Positions 9,220 to 18,610 are shown, counted from the stretch's first letter. The stretch is 64,000 nucleotides of DNA from Aromatoleum aromaticum EbN1 (GCF_000025965.1 NC_006513.1:4232231-4296230), one strand, 5' to 3'. Made by a program: numbers and translations. Notes: generated by a model not told the origin, from the letters alone.

Positions 9220-10659
9220 TCAGTTCCCCTCGCGCCTGTCGAGGCGGCGTTGGTGTTCCTCGGCTTTCAGCTCGCGCATCCGCGCATCGACGGCGGAAAG
9301 CTCGTAGAAGTCGCCGTCCCCGGCCCGCCGTGCGAGGTCGAGTTGCTCGATCGCCGCAGGCAGACTTCCCTGCAGCACGTACACTTCGGCCTGGGCGCGA
9401 TGCTGCGCGGTGCGACGACCAAGCGCCGCCTCCGAGCGTGCGACGAGCGTCCACATGCGGTCATCATCAGTGCGACGCAGCGCGTCCGCACGCGCCATCG
9501 CGGCCGCCTCGTCGGCGCGGCCGGCCTGCAGCAAGGCATCGATCAGCGCGTAGCGCAGCGCGCGGCTGTCGGGGAATCGCGCCTGCGCCGCCTCGAGGAT
9601 CTTCACCGCGGCGGCGGGGTCACGCGCCGCAAGCCGCAACTCGGCCGCGAGCGATTCGATGAACGGCGATGCGGGAGCGTCGCGCCGCACCACGTCGAGC
9701 GCCTTGGTCGCCTCATCGATCCGCCCGGCCGCGAGCAGCGCGCGCGCCAGACCGTAGCGCGCCGCGGCGTCGGCCCCGGGTTTCGCCGCCAGCGACTGGA
9801 ATTCCCGCACTGCGTCGAGCGGCGCGGCCGCGGTGACGCGCAGCTTCGCCCGCACGAACCCGAAATCCTGCGAATCCGGCACCTGCCGATAGCGCATCTG
9901 CGCGACGCGGTTGCCCATGTCCGAAATCCGCTCGCCGGTCAGCGGGTGGGTGCGCAGGTAGCTCGGCGCATTGTTCTCATAGAAACGGCTCGCGCGTTGC
10001 AGACGCTCGAAGAAACTCGGCATGCCGCGCACGTCGTAGCCCGCCCCTTCGAGCGTCTGCAGGCCCAGGCGGTCGGCCTCGCGTTCGAAGTCGCGCGTGT
10101 AGCCGAGCTGCGACTGGATCGCCCCCGCCTGCCCGGCGGCGATCGCCGCCTCGCTGATCTGCGAATTGCTGCGCGCCGCGAGCACCGCGACGAGCAGCGA
10201 CGCGAGCATCACCATGCTCGACTGGCTCTGCTTGCCGACCAACTGGGCAATGTGGCGCTGCGTCACGTGGGCAATTTCATGCCCCAGCACCGAAGCCAGC
10301 TCGGATTCCGATTCGGCCGCCAGGATCAGCCCGCTATGCACGCCGATGAAGCCGCCGGGCAGTGCGAAGGCATTGAGCGTTGCATCGCGGATGACGAAGA
10401 AGGCGAACTCCTGGTACGGCGCCGCGCTCGCCGTCACGAGGCGCTGGCCGAGGCGATCGACGTAGTCCTCGATTTCGGCGTCGTCGAGATAGGCGGCATC
10501 GCGGAAACGGATCTCGCGAATGATCGATTCGCCGATCCTGCGCTCGGCGAGCGGAGAAAGCTCGGACGCCGCGACGTCGCCGAGATCCGGCAGATCGGCC
10601 GCGTTCAGGCGCGGCATCATCGCGACGCACAGCAGCAGGATAAAAAGTCGTTTGATCAT
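9220..10659 (-). CDS. M48-family metalloprotease, BepA/YfgC-like, with TPR region
   Basis: A 479-residue periplasmic protease. Residues 1-20 form a signal peptide ending ALNAA-like (RLNAADLP). The zinc site is HEIAH at 127-131, and the third ligand lies in the EREAD segment near 196. After about residue 270 the sequence is alanine-rich paired helices typical of tetratricopeptide repeats ([16 protein letters not shown]). Relatives act in outer-membrane protein assembly and quality control at the BAM and LPS-transport complexes. It is divergent from moaC with a short shared promoter region. Confidence 0.92.
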   Translation of the reverse strand: MIKRLFILLLCVAMMPRLNAADLPDLGDVAASELSPLAERRIGESIIREIRFRDAAYLDDAEIEDYVDRLGQRLVTASAAPYQEFAFFVIRDATLNAFALPGGFIGVHSGLILAAESESELASVLGHEIAHVTQRHIAQLVGKQSQSSMVMLASLLVAVLAARSNSQISEAAIAAGQAGAIQSQLGYTRDFEREADRLGLQTLEGAGYDVRGMPSFFERLQRASRFYENNAPSYLRTHPLTGERISDMGNRVAQMRYRQVPDSQDFGFVRAKLRVTAAAPLDAVREFQSLAAKPGADAAARYGLARALLAAGRIDEATKALDVVRRDAPASPFIESLAAELRLAARDPAAAVKILEAAQARFPDSRALRYALIDALLQAGRADEAAAMARADALRRTDDDRMWTLVARSEAALGRRTAQHRAQAEVYVLQGSLPAAIEQLDLARRAGDGDFYELSAVDARMRELKAEEHQRRLDRREGN

Positions 10660-10663
10660 CGGG

Positions 10664-10672
10664 TGCTATGAT
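10664..10672 (+). promoter_or_regulatory. Extended -10 promoter candidate for moaC
   Basis: TGCTATGAT gives an extended -10 (TG, one base, then TATGAT at 10667-10672). It lies in the divergent gap between the M48 protease gene and moaC, 67 bases before the chosen moaC start. No clear -35 is seen, which is usual for extended -10 promoters. Confidence 0.45.
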
Positions 10673-10738
10673 ACCCATCCACTTCCAACCGTTCCGCGCG
10701 GAATGTATCGCGCTATGGCCGCGACGCGCACAGAGCTC

Positions 10739-11254
10739 ATGACCCAACCCGGCACGCCTCCGATCGTCACCCCGATCCTCACCCATTTCGACGCCGACGG
10801 ACAGGCCCACATGGTGGATGTCGGTGACAAGCGCGAAACCCGTCGCGTCGCGGTCGCACAAGGCCGGATCACGATGCAGCCGGCCACTTTTGCGATGATC
10901 CAGTCCGGCACCGCGAAGAAGGGCGACGTGCTCGGCATCGCCCGTATCGCCGCAATCCAGGCCTCGAAGCGTGCAAGCGAGCTGATTCCGCTGTGCCACC
11001 CGATTCCGCTGACGCGCGTCGCAGTCGAGTTCATACTCGACGAGCCGGCCAGCTCGATCGCCTGCAGCGTGACCGCGGAGACCGTCGGACGCACCGGTGT
11101 CGAGATGGAAGCGCTCACCGCGGTCAGCGTCGCGCTGCTGACGATCTACGACATGTGCAAGGCGGTCGACCGCGGCATGCGCATGGACTGCATCCAGCTC
11201 GTCGAAAAACTCGGCGGCAAGTCGGGGCACTGGGTCGCCGGCAACGCCGGGTAG
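10739..11254 (+). CDS. moaC: Cyclic pyranopterin monophosphate synthase
   Basis: A 171-residue enzyme of molybdenum cofactor synthesis that, after MoaA, closes the pterin ring to give cPMP. Family signatures are [12 protein letters not shown] near the N-terminus, [28 protein letters not shown] and [22 protein letters not shown] with the catalytic Lys and Asp. The start is placed at the ATG 10739 with a weak AGAG upstream; ATGs at 10715 and 10703 are in frame and possible. No other moa gene is adjacent. Confidence 0.94.
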   Translation: MTQPGTPPIVTPILTHFDADGQAHMVDVGDKRETRRVAVAQGRITMQPATFAMIQSGTAKKGDVLGIARIAAIQASKRASELIPLCHPIPLTRVAVEFILDEPASSIACSVTAETVGRTGVEMEALTAVSVALLTIYDMCKAVDRGMRMDCIQLVEKLGGKSGHWVAGNAG

Positions 11255-11362
11255 CCGATCCTTGCCGCCTTGTGCAGCGGCGGTGTGACTTCCCCAGGAA
11301 ACGCGTTCCCGGGGACTGCGGATTTCGCCTCGGCCGCAATCGCGGCAACCGATACCCGAACC

Positions 11363-11390
11363 TTGCACGTTGACGATTCCGAACTAGAAT
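11363..11390 (+). promoter_or_regulatory. Candidate sigma-70 promoter after moaC
   Basis: TTGCAC at 11363-11368 and TAGAAT at 11385-11390 are separated by 16 bases. Predicted transcription would start near 11397, exactly at the foot of a long structured region and not before any plus-strand gene. The -35 match is only partial. Confidence 0.4.
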
Positions 11391-11396
11391 AGGGGT

Positions 11397-11491
11397 GTGC
11401 CCCGCGTGGTCGGTCAAAGTCTTTCGGAGGCAGTATTTCGGAAAGACAAGCGTAATTGCAGACCGGCCATAACGCGGGGCTATTTCTTTGT
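11397..11491 (+). ncRNA. Candidate structured small RNA between moaC and the AlkA-like gene
   Basis: Three nested helices can be drawn. GCCCCGCGT (11399-11407) pairs with ACGCGGGGC (11472-11480). GGTCGGTC (11408-11415) pairs with GACCGGCC (11461-11468) with one wobble. GTCTTTC pairs with GAAAGAC as an internal hairpin whose loop contains GGAGG. The outer helix is followed by the T-rich run TATTTCTTTG. A promoter-like element ends six bases before the first helix. No protein gene is on this strand. I do not recognise an RNA family; a long terminator or attenuator is the alternative. Confidence 0.4.
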
Positions 11492-11540
11492 CGCCGGCCG
11501 GAGATGCAGCTTCTGCTTCCGGCAAGCACGGCGACCGATG

Positions 11541-12443
11541 CTAAGGAAGTTTCCCCAGCCCGACCGCCCAAAGGTGGGCCGCAATCAACGCGCGCCACGG
11601 CGAGAATTCTGCAAGCCAGCGCTTCGCCTGTCCTTCGGTGACGCTGTCCGGGCAGTCGAGCACTGCCTGCAGGCTGCGGCGCACCACGACGTCGCCGTGC
11701 AGTGATCCATCCAGCCAGCCGAAACCTCTCAGCAGCGCGTAATCGATCGTCCATGGCCCGATGCCGCGCACTCGCATCAGGCGCTCGCGGATCTCGTCGA
11801 CCGGCAGCGTCGCGATCCACGTATTGAGCGGCAGCTCGTCTTCGGCGACGAGACGGCCGAGCCTGATCAGCGTCTGCGCTTTCGCCTGCGAGAAACCAGC
11901 TGATCGCAGATCCGCCTCGTTCAACCCGGCCACCCGTTCTGCATCGGGATAGCAGGCGAGGCCGACCGAATGGCGCAGCCCGGCGACTTCGATCAGCCGG
12001 CGTCGTAGCGAGATCGCCGCCCGCACGCTGATCTGCTGCCCGGTGATCGCCCAACTGAGCGCTTCAAACGGACTCGCCGACAGCGGCACTCGCAGCCCGG
12101 GATGGCGGGCGATGAGCGGGCCCAGTTGCGGATGGTCGCGATAGGTCCGTTCGAACACCTCGACCTGCTGGGTCAGGCCCAGCATGCGCGGCAGCAACTG
12201 TGCGAGCGCCGCAGGTGCAGCGGCGCCCGGCGCCCCGTCGATCGCGAGTTCGGCGCTCGCCTGCGCGCTGTCGAAGCGGATCGTGAGGCATGCCGGGCGG
12301 CCTTCCCACACGACGCCTTTCTGCAGCGTTTGCCCCTCGACTCGTTCCGCAACTGCGAGCGGGTCGCGGCGATGGAAAGCGAGCACATCGTCGGTGCGGA
12401 AATCGGCCGGCAGCCCGACCTCGCAGGACACGGTCGCCGTCAT
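11541..12443 (-). CDS. AlkA-like DNA-3-methyladenine glycosylase II
   Basis: A 300-residue helix-hairpin-helix glycosylase that would excise alkylated purines. The start is the ATG at 12443, which overlaps the stop of the upstream methyltransferase gene as ATGA; a longer open frame lies inside that gene. The N-terminal domain resembles AlkA_N. The HhH-GPD core is seen as LMRVRGIGPWTIDYALLRG, with the catalytic Asp in the following HGDVVVRR. The order ogt then alkA in one operon makes an alkylation-repair pair covering O6-alkylguanine and N3-alkyladenine. Confidence 0.9.
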   Translation of the reverse strand: MTATVSCEVGLPADFRTDDVLAFHRRDPLAVAERVEGQTLQKGVVWEGRPACLTIRFDSAQASAELAIDGAPGAAAPAALAQLLPRMLGLTQQVEVFERTYRDHPQLGPLIARHPGLRVPLSASPFEALSWAITGQQISVRAAISLRRRLIEVAGLRHSVGLACYPDAERVAGLNEADLRSAGFSQAKAQTLIRLGRLVAEDELPLNTWIATLPVDEIRERLMRVRGIGPWTIDYALLRGFGWLDGSLHGDVVVRRSLQAVLDCPDSVTEGQAKRWLAEFSPWRALIAAHLWAVGLGKLP

Positions 12444-12976
12444 CGCCCGGCCTCGCGATCGAGCAGCGCACGCTTGCGTTCGATCCCCCAGCGGTAACCC
12501 GACAGTTGGCCGTCGTTGCGCACTGCGCGATGACATGGGATCGCGACCGCGAGGAGGTTCGCGGCGCATGCCCCGGCCACTGCCCGGGCCGCTTTCGGCG
12601 CGCCGATTCGCCGCGCGATCTCGGCGTAGCTCGCTGTCTGCCCGGGCGGAATCTCCCGCAGCACCTGCCACACACGCTGCTGGAACGCTGTGCCGCGAAT
12701 GTCGAAGGGCAGATCCAGCCTGAGCGCGGGAGATTCGACGAACCTCACTACGGTCGCGACAGTCCGCTCGAAATCGGCATCCCCGCTGATCAGCGCAGCA
12801 TGCGGAAAGCGATCCTGCAGATCACGCGCGAGCCGCTCCGGATCGTCGCCGATCAAGATCGCGCACACCCCCGGCCCGCTCGCTGCGACGAGAATCGCTC
12901 CCAGCGAACATTCGCCGGTCGCAAACTGGATCTCAGCCGAGGTCACTGCCGCGAGCATTTCATGCTTTGTCGTCAT
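12440..12976 (-). CDS. ogt: Methylated-DNA-protein cysteine methyltransferase (Ogt / Ada C-terminal type)
   Basis: A 178-residue suicide repair protein that moves the alkyl group from O6-alkylguanine to its own Cys. The active site is AIPCHRAV, with the recognition helix before it (ASYAEIARRIGAPKAARAVAG). The N-terminal part (AEIQFATGECSLGAILVAAS) resembles the segment preceding the active domain in Ada, but the Ada metal-binding and AraC-type domains are absent, so it is not a regulator. It is translationally coupled to the AlkA-like gene downstream. Confidence 0.92.
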   Translation of the reverse strand: MTTKHEMLAAVTSAEIQFATGECSLGAILVAASGPGVCAILIGDDPERLARDLQDRFPHAALISGDADFERTVATVVRFVESPALRLDLPFDIRGTAFQQRVWQVLREIPPGQTASYAEIARRIGAPKAARAVAGACAANLLAVAIPCHRAVRNDGQLSGYRWGIERKRALLDREAGR

Positions 12977-13006
12977 GATCCTGAATTCTTTCCGCGATTC
13001 GCTGGC

Positions 13007-13029
13007 TAAAATCTACCCGTCACCGGGTA
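13007..13029 (+). promoter_or_regulatory. Promoter-like TAAAAT with adjacent palindrome
   Basis: TAAAAT at 13007-13012 is followed at once by TACCCG-TCAC-CGGGTA (13014-13029), a perfect 6-bp inverted repeat. It lies in the 242-base divergent gap between ogt and the glycosyltransferase gene and could be an operator over a start site. No -35 was identified. Confidence 0.25.
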
Positions 13030-13218
13030 ACGATACACTCCAGCCCTGGCTCTTGAACCCGGTGGACAGCGAAAACGTGGCACAGGTCCGCGCCGCCCGT
13101 CCCCTGACAGGTCGCTCTTCGAATCCGGCCCGGAGAATCGAACCCCCTGGCCGTGCGGCGCGACGTTCCGTGCTGTTGCTCGGCATTACATTACTTGTGA
13201 ACCGATGGAGGAAGTACG

Positions 13219-14430
13219 GTGACGCAACGCAAGCGGGTTCTGTTCGTCTCCGAGACCGTCACGCTGGCTCACATTGCACGCCCCTATGCGCTTGCCCGCG
13301 GCCTTGATCCGACGATCTGGGAAGTTGTTTTCGCCTGCGCCGACAACTATCCCAAGCTCTTCCCCGACTGGCCGTGGCAGCGGGAGACGATCCAGTCGAT
13401 CCCGCCCAGCGTGTTCATGAATCGTCTGGCGCGGGGCCGCCGGCTCTATTCGCTGGATACCCTGCGGCAGTATGCGCGCAAGGACCTCCGCGTGATCGAG
13501 ACCGTGCAGCCGGACATCGTCGTCGGCGACTTCCGGCTTTCGCTGTCGGTCAGCGCCCGCGTCGCCGGCATACCCTACGTCGCGCTTACCAACGCATACT
13601 GGAGCCCCTACGCCTCGCGGCATCGTTTTCCGGTGCCCTGCCTGCCGATGACGCGCATCATCGGGCTGCCGCTCGCCACCGCGCTGTTCACGATGGCCCG
13701 GCCGGCGGCGTTCGCGTGGCACACCCTCCCGCTCAACCGCCTGCGCCGCGAATACGGGTTGCCGAGCCTCGGGCTCGATCTGCGCCGCGTCTACACCGAT
13801 GCCGATGTCACACTCTACGCCGATGTGCCGGAACTCGTTCCGACCTCAGGGTTGCCGGACAACCATCGCTACATCGGCCCGATCGAATGGTCACCGCCGA
13901 TCGCGATGCCCGAATTCACGTTACAGGATCCGGGCAAGCCCCTGGTTTACGTGACGATGGGCAGTTCAGGGGCGGGCGCACTCCTGCCGCGCATTCTGGA
14001 TGCGCTGTCAGGCATCGACTGCCACGTCGCGGTCGCAACGGCAGGCATCCCGCTGCGCGAGATTCCGGCCAACGCGATGGTCGCCGACTATCTCCCCGGC
14101 GACCGCATGAGCGCGCGCGCGAGCCTCGTCATCTGCAACGGCGGCAGCCCGACGAGCCACCAGGCGCTCGCCCACGGCGTGCCGGTGCTCGGAATACCGT
14201 TCAACCTCGATCAGCATCTGAATATGGACTACCTGACCATCTATGGCGCCGGGCATGTGTTGCGACCGGAGAAAGCCACGGCAGCCGTGTTGCGGGCGGC
14301 CGCGAGGACATTGCTGCAAGACGCCACGATCCGGCACCGGGCCCGGGAGTTGGCCCGGATCATTCGGCGCCATCACCCTGCCGACACACTGGCCCGCACC
14401 ATCACCGAAATCACCGAGGCGAATTCATGA
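13219..14430 (+). CDS. GT1/MGT-type glycosyltransferase
   Basis: A 403-residue protein of the UDP-glucuronosyltransferase/macrolide glycosyltransferase fold. The GTG start has a strong GGAGGAAG ribosome site. The N-terminal half (RVLFVSETVTLAHIARP, VGDFRLSLSVSARVAGIPY) is the acceptor-binding Rossmann domain. The C-terminal half has the donor-site pattern YVTMGSSGAG, then VICNGGSPTSHQALAHGVPVLGIP, with Asn-Gly-Gly in place of the more usual His-Gly-Gly. The sugar and acceptor cannot be read from sequence. It overlaps the acyltransferase gene as ATGA, pointing to joint modification of a lipid or polysaccharide. Confidence 0.85.
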   Translation: MTQRKRVLFVSETVTLAHIARPYALARGLDPTIWEVVFACADNYPKLFPDWPWQRETIQSIPPSVFMNRLARGRRLYSLDTLRQYARKDLRVIETVQPDIVVGDFRLSLSVSARVAGIPYVALTNAYWSPYASRHRFPVPCLPMTRIIGLPLATALFTMARPAAFAWHTLPLNRLRREYGLPSLGLDLRRVYTDADVTLYADVPELVPTSGLPDNHRYIGPIEWSPPIAMPEFTLQDPGKPLVYVTMGSSGAGALLPRILDALSGIDCHVAVATAGIPLREIPANAMVADYLPGDRMSARASLVICNGGSPTSHQALAHGVPVLGIPFNLDQHLNMDYLTIYGAGHVLRPEKATAAVLRAAARTLLQDATIRHRARELARIIRRHHPADTLARTITEITEANS

Positions 14431-15104
14431 GAAAAATATCGCTGCCGCAGATCGCGACCTTCGTCACGATCCTGTCGATTGTCCTGGCGCTGGCTGCGGG
14501 CACCGCGTGGGCAACTCTAGGGAGTCTGCCGTTGGGAGATTTCCGCGGCATCGCCGTCGTCGCAGCCGCGGCCGTCTTCCTGGTCGCCTATGGCATCACC
14601 GCGTACCGACTGTTCCTGTGGTTGTTGCCGTTGCCCGAAGGGGATATCCCGCGCGGTTCGCTGAGCGAGTTCATCTACCATGTCTATCTGCTGTTCTTCC
14701 TCATTCTCTTCTATCCGATCATGCGCAGCGGCGCCGTGCCGGTGCCCATCCTCCGCCTTATCTACCTTGCGCTTGGGGCACGCCTGGGGGAAAACACCTA
14801 CAGTTCGGGAATCATCCTCGACCCGATCTTTGTCGAGATCGGCAGCAACAGCATCGTCGGCCAGTTCGCCCTGCTCGTCCCCCACGTCATCGAGGGCGAC
14901 AAGCTTGCGCATTATCCAATCCGGATCGGCAATGATGTGACCATCGGCGCCCATTCCTGCGTGCTGGCCGGCGTCACGATCGGCGACGGCGCGATCGTCG
15001 CCACCGGCGCGGTAGTATCCAAAGGCACCCGCATCGGCCCTGGGGAGGTGTGGGGCGGCGTGCCCGCCCGGCGCCTGAAGGCGGGCGTCGGGCCGGATGA
15101 ATGA
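14427..15104 (+). CDS. Membrane-anchored left-handed beta-helix (hexapeptide) acyltransferase
   Basis: A 225-residue protein. Residues about 8-30, 40-65 and 85-105 are hydrophobic membrane segments. From about residue 125 the hexapeptide repeat pattern appears (IFVEIGSNSIVG, IRIGNDVTIGAH, VLAGVTIGDGAIVATGAVVSKGT), ending with WGGVPARRLK, as in serine and virginiamycin acetyltransferases. It probably O- or N-acetylates a surface glycan or lipid. It is translationally coupled to the glycosyltransferase gene upstream. Confidence 0.85.
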   Translation: MRKISLPQIATFVTILSIVLALAAGTAWATLGSLPLGDFRGIAVVAAAAVFLVAYGITAYRLFLWLLPLPEGDIPRGSLSEFIYHVYLLFFLILFYPIMRSGAVPVPILRLIYLALGARLGENTYSSGIILDPIFVEIGSNSIVGQFALLVPHVIEGDKLAHYPIRIGNDVTIGAHSCVLAGVTIGDGAIVATGAVVSKGTRIGPGEVWGGVPARRLKAGVGPDE

Positions 15105-15148
15105 ACCCGGCTCTCGCCGCGTCGGGATCATCATTGCCTTGGCTGCGC

Positions 15149-15791
15149 CTATGCCGGATAGCCCCATTCCTCGAAGTACCTGCCCCATGCCTGCGATATC
15201 CTTTTCTTCAACTCGGGCGAGAGATCGGAGAGTTCGCTCTTCTGGTAATGCCTGATTGTTCCCAGATAGGAATTCAACGACGGCTCCAGCGCGTCAAATC
15301 CGGGCAGGTTGAAGTGACGGTAGATCGACCGGATCTGCAAGACCGGATCCTTCTCCAGCGCCTCATAGGACAGCTCGAAAAACCGCTCCTTCGGCACCAG
15401 CGGCCGCTCCTCCAGGAAAACGTCATGCATGACGCGGTATTGCTCGATGACTCTGCGCTCCAGCCCGGAGTTATCCGGCCGCTGTAGCTGCATCATCTCC
15501 TGCATGATCCTGATCGAGCGCATGTATGACTTGAAAACGACATAGGGATTGCGGTGGATATGGATGAAGGATGCCTCGGGAAACAGTTCGAGTAACAATT
15601 TTACCCGGCAGGTATGGGGCGGCGATTTCAGGACGGTCCGGCGGTCGTTTGCCAGCGTCAATTTCTTCATCAACAGCAGCAAGCCTTCCCGCCACCGCGC
15701 GAGTTCCCCTTCCGGCACATTCCTGAGCGTCAGGTATTTGTCGCAGGGAAACCCGGCTCGCGGAAAGACCACATCCAGTATCGGAGACAGG
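15149..15791 (-). pseudogene. Sulfotransferase-family gene, C-terminal fragment
   Basis: This is the downstream part of a sulfotransferase-like gene whose N-terminal part lies at 18628-18970. In frame it reads CLSPILDVVFPRAGF and then the family's 3'-phosphate-binding pattern FIHIHRNPYVVFKSY. It ends normally at the stop at 15149. At 15792 the reading enters the inverted repeat of an ISAs1-type element. A GTG at 15772 could still start a 207-residue product, but that would lack the PAPS-binding P-loop and should be inactive. Confidence 0.85.
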
Positions 15792-15808
15792 CAGGGCTCC
15801 CGCAGCTA
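15792..15808. repeat. Left inverted repeat of the ISAs1-type element
   Basis: The terminus reads CAGGGCTCCCGCAGCTA inwards. It lies 12 bases beyond the transposase stop. Confidence 0.65.
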
Positions 15809-15819
15809 CGCGCTCATCA

Positions 15820-16055
15820 TTACTCGTCGTCATCCTCATCCTCTTCAGGCACTTGGAAGCCGAGCAGTGCGGCCCGAAACTCATCGGATGTTGCTGCCAG
15901 CAGCCGCTTGGTCTTGATGCTCGTCTTGATGGACTTATCGAGCCGGATGAGATTGAGCACCATGTGGCGCACCAGCGCCAGGTTATGGGCAATGTGGCCG
16001 ATGCGGCCCCTTGCGTAGTCGTCACCGAACTGAACATCCAGACACCAGTGCAGCC
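15820..16055 (-). pseudogene. ISAs1-family transposase, 3' exon
   Basis: The reading frame resumes as RLHWCLDVQFGDDYARGR, followed by the conserved HNLALVRHMVLNLIR and an acidic tail, stopping at the TAA 15820-15822. Joined to the 5' exon it would read HWAVE-R-LHW, the usual ISAs1 pattern. A functional transposase would require splicing of the intron. Confidence 0.85.
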
Positions 16056-16098
16056 GATGGCGAGTAGGCCGGGGGAGTCGCACCCCCAGCCTCTCACA

Positions 16099-16132
16099 GA
16101 ACGGTGCGTGAACCTCTCGATTCACACCGCTC
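16099..16132 (-). ncRNA. Domain V of the group II intron ribozyme
   Basis: On the minus strand GAGCGGTGTGAA pairs with TTCACGCACCGTTC around a GAGA-type tetraloop region, giving the expected 34 nt and the catalytic AGC near the 5' side. It begins three bases after the reverse transcriptase stop. Confidence 0.7.
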
Positions 16133-16135
16133 CCA

Positions 16136-17035
16136 TCAAGCGAACGCACCGACCATCCCTCGTTGCCAGTGCACGAAGAGGTACGACTGCTTCTCGGCGA
16201 GACCTTCGAGAAAGCGAGCCGCGCGGATCTTGTGGCCCTTCAGCCGTCTGTACTTCTTCATCGCCCATGCCACCAACGTTTTGTTGAAGTGCCGCAGCAC
16301 GGGGTACATCGCCGAGCGACAGAATTTCCCGTAATACTCCAGCCAACCCCTGAGGAGCGGGTTATGCAGGCGGGCAATGTCTGCCAGACTCAGGTCTGTT
16401 CGATTCCGATAGTTCAGTTTGCGTGTCTTCTGCCGCATCGCCGTGACGACACCACCCTGTGGCGTGCCCTTGGTACGTTCCTCCAAGGTTCCGTCCGCAT
16501 GTTGCAGCGGCGCTGTCAGCCAGCGCTTGATGTACAGCATGGCCCACTCACATTTGACATGCTTCTTGAGCGCCCGAAGGAGCAGCACGTGGTCGATGTT
16601 GTCGAACAGGCCCTTGATATCGAATTCCAGCACCCAGGGATACTGCCAGCAACGCTGACGCGTTACCGCCACGGCCTCCAACGCCGATCTTCCGGGACGA
16701 TACCCGTAGGAGTCCGGCAGAAACCGCGCCTCGAGTTCCGGCTCGATCACCCGCTTGACCACCATCTGCGCCACGCGATCGGCCACCGTCGGAACGCCCA
16801 ATATGCGCACCCCACCATTCTTCTTCGGAATGGCGACCGCTTTGACCGGCGGCGGAAAGTAGCTTCCCGAGGACATCCGATTCCAGATCTTGTAGAGATT
16901 GCCCTTCAGATCCTGCTCGAACGCCTCGATCGACTGCTGATCCACACCGGCCGCGCCCGCATTGGCTTTGACCGCTTGATACGCTTCGTACACCTGCCAC
17001 TTGTCGATGGCAAATGGTTTTGTTGTTGCACTCAT
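16136..17035 (-). pseudogene. ltrA: Group II intron reverse transcriptase/maturase with internal deletion of the catalytic core
   Basis: A 299-residue open frame; intact relatives are about 420 residues. RT blocks 0-4 are present (AGVDQQSIEAFE, PKKNGGVRILGVPTVADRVAQ, GYRPGRSALEAV, FDIKGLFDNID, GTPQGGVV). The sequence then jumps to TAMRQKTRKLNYRNRTDLSLADIARLHNPLLRGWLEYYGKF, which is the maturase/C-terminal domain, and ends with the family terminus WQRGMVGAFA. The YADD catalytic motif and blocks 5-7 are missing, in frame. It should lack polymerase activity, though maturase residues survive. Confidence 0.88.
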
Positions 17036-17594
17036 CCGTCTCCTCCTGTTGCCAGTTGGACGCCGAATGCAACCGCTTGACTCGACCCCTTCGCTCCAGC
17101 CGCATTACCGGCCTTCCCCACTACTACGGGTCGATCCGTCCCAGTGCTGCGCATCGGTACTCTCGCCTCGTGGTTTCTGCCACTTGTGCTTCTCCCTTGA
17201 CATCGCAACGACTGGTTCCCGCAGTTCCGCACGGAAGCCTGGATCAGCTTCACGCCCCCTATACGCCGGCCGCCGCTTGCCCAGTAATCAGGTGCCCGGC
17301 AAGCTTGTCCCAGGAAGTGGAAACGCCCCTGGTTTTGACGACAATTCTTTGGATAACGACGCGTCATCGAGGGTTCACTTTCGTTCGTCTCTCTGATCCT
17401 TACCTGCTCGGGGTACGTCCCCGACGCTTTGACCCCAACGCTCACCACCGACGGCTCTTGACCGCAGCAGCTTGGGGTGGTTTGAAGCCCGCTCCTGAAA
17501 GCCGACTCCGAGGGACCTACCCTCATCTTCCGTGCAGCTTCGACACAGTTTGTCGGTTCATGCTGAACCTCCTTGCTGTGTGCCTGCGGCACAC

Positions 17595-18507
17595 TTTCGA
17601 CCGCCCAATGGCTGCGCACGGCCTGCGCGATTCTGGCGGCATCTGCGGGCAGGGAACTGATGTAGTAATGGCGCTCGACGCTGGTCTTGCCGTCGACGGT
17701 GCGTTCGCGCTCGACGAGCGCAAACGATTGCAGCCCGGCCCACTGCTCGGACTTGTACAACTGGCTGACCGCATCATAGGCCCAGCAGCGGCGCACCTCC
17801 ACACGGCCGTGGCCCTTGGTTTGTTCTTCGAAATGCGAAGCCGGCGCGATCTTTTCCGCCACGCCGGCCAGGGTGAGCAGAATCGAGTCGGTCAGCGTGG
17901 GGGGGTTGTCTTTGACGCACAACACGTAGTCTGCGCCACGACTACGGATGGTGCGGGCAATCGCTGCCTGGGTGCCCATCGCATCGATCGTGACGATGGT
18001 GCCTTCGAGCGCCAGCATGGCGAGCAACTCGGGAATCGCTGTTATCTCGTTGCTCTTCTGATCGGTGGCGCGCTGCCCCAGCACCAGACCCATCCCGGCG
18101 GCAAAGGCGCTGACCATGTGCAACGGCCCCGACGTATCCTTGCCGCCACTGCGCCGACTGGTCTTGCCATCGATGGCCACCACGCTGTCCGGCGCCAGCG
18201 CCGGCACCAGCACGCCCACCCAGCGCAAAAAGGCCGCCTCGAAGGCCGCGGGATCGATCATCGCGAGCACCCGGCAGAACGTGTCATGCGAGGGCACGCC
18301 CGCCTTGAGCTTCAGGAACTTGCGCAGCCAGGCCAGGTTGGACTTGCCCCACAGCGCCACATCCACGAAATCGTTCGCCCCGCACAGCACCGCGCACACC
18401 GCCACCGTCAGCAACTCGGACAGATCGTGCCTGGCCTGCCGCTTGCTGCGCGGGTCGGGTACCGACACGAACACTTCGCTCACGGGCATCAACTGGCCTG
18501 TCTTCAT
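17595..18507 (-). pseudogene. ISAs1-family transposase, 5' exon
   Basis: The N-terminal 304 codons of a DDE transposase run from the ATG at 18507 to the intron boundary. Typical features are VPDPRSKRQARHDLSELL, LRKFLKLKAGVPSHDTF, the first catalytic Asp in VVAIDGKTSRRS, and the second in IVTIDAMGTQ. The last codons before the break encode RSHWAVE, so the intron sits just after the conserved Glu of this motif. The open frame runs on into the intron for a further 180 codons, but that part is not transposase. Confidence 0.88.
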
Positions 18508-18610
18508 GGGAGTCCCAAAAAGACAGTAAGCTACACAAAATATGACGTTGTGAACAGGGGCTCGCTAAGCGCATGATCGTAAACGGTTTACCTGTACCGG
18601 TTATGCATTT

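Larger units (their letters stand above)
16057..17594 (-). mobile_element. Group II intron inserted in the transposase gene
   Basis: The 5' end reads GTGTG, fitting the GUGYG rule, and the 3' end is placed at the AT before CGGCTGCAC. A one-base ambiguity remains at the 3' side, because in-frame joining of the exons needs either that last C inside the intron or one base less at the 5' exon. A 34-nt domain V hairpin with the AGC triad lies at 16099-16132 and looks intact. The element is about 1.54 kb. The reverse transcriptase inside is internally deleted, so mobility would depend on a helper. Confidence 0.8.

Noticed and set aside
11397..11705. Plus-strand open frame after moaC as a gene
   Set aside because: Most of it is antisense to the AlkA-like gene and the first part overlaps the strongly structured region. 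There is no ribosome site.
17032..17594. Transposase frame continuing for 180 codons into the intron
   Set aside because: After HWAVE the sequence has no transposase similarity, and the true C-terminus is found at 15820-16055.
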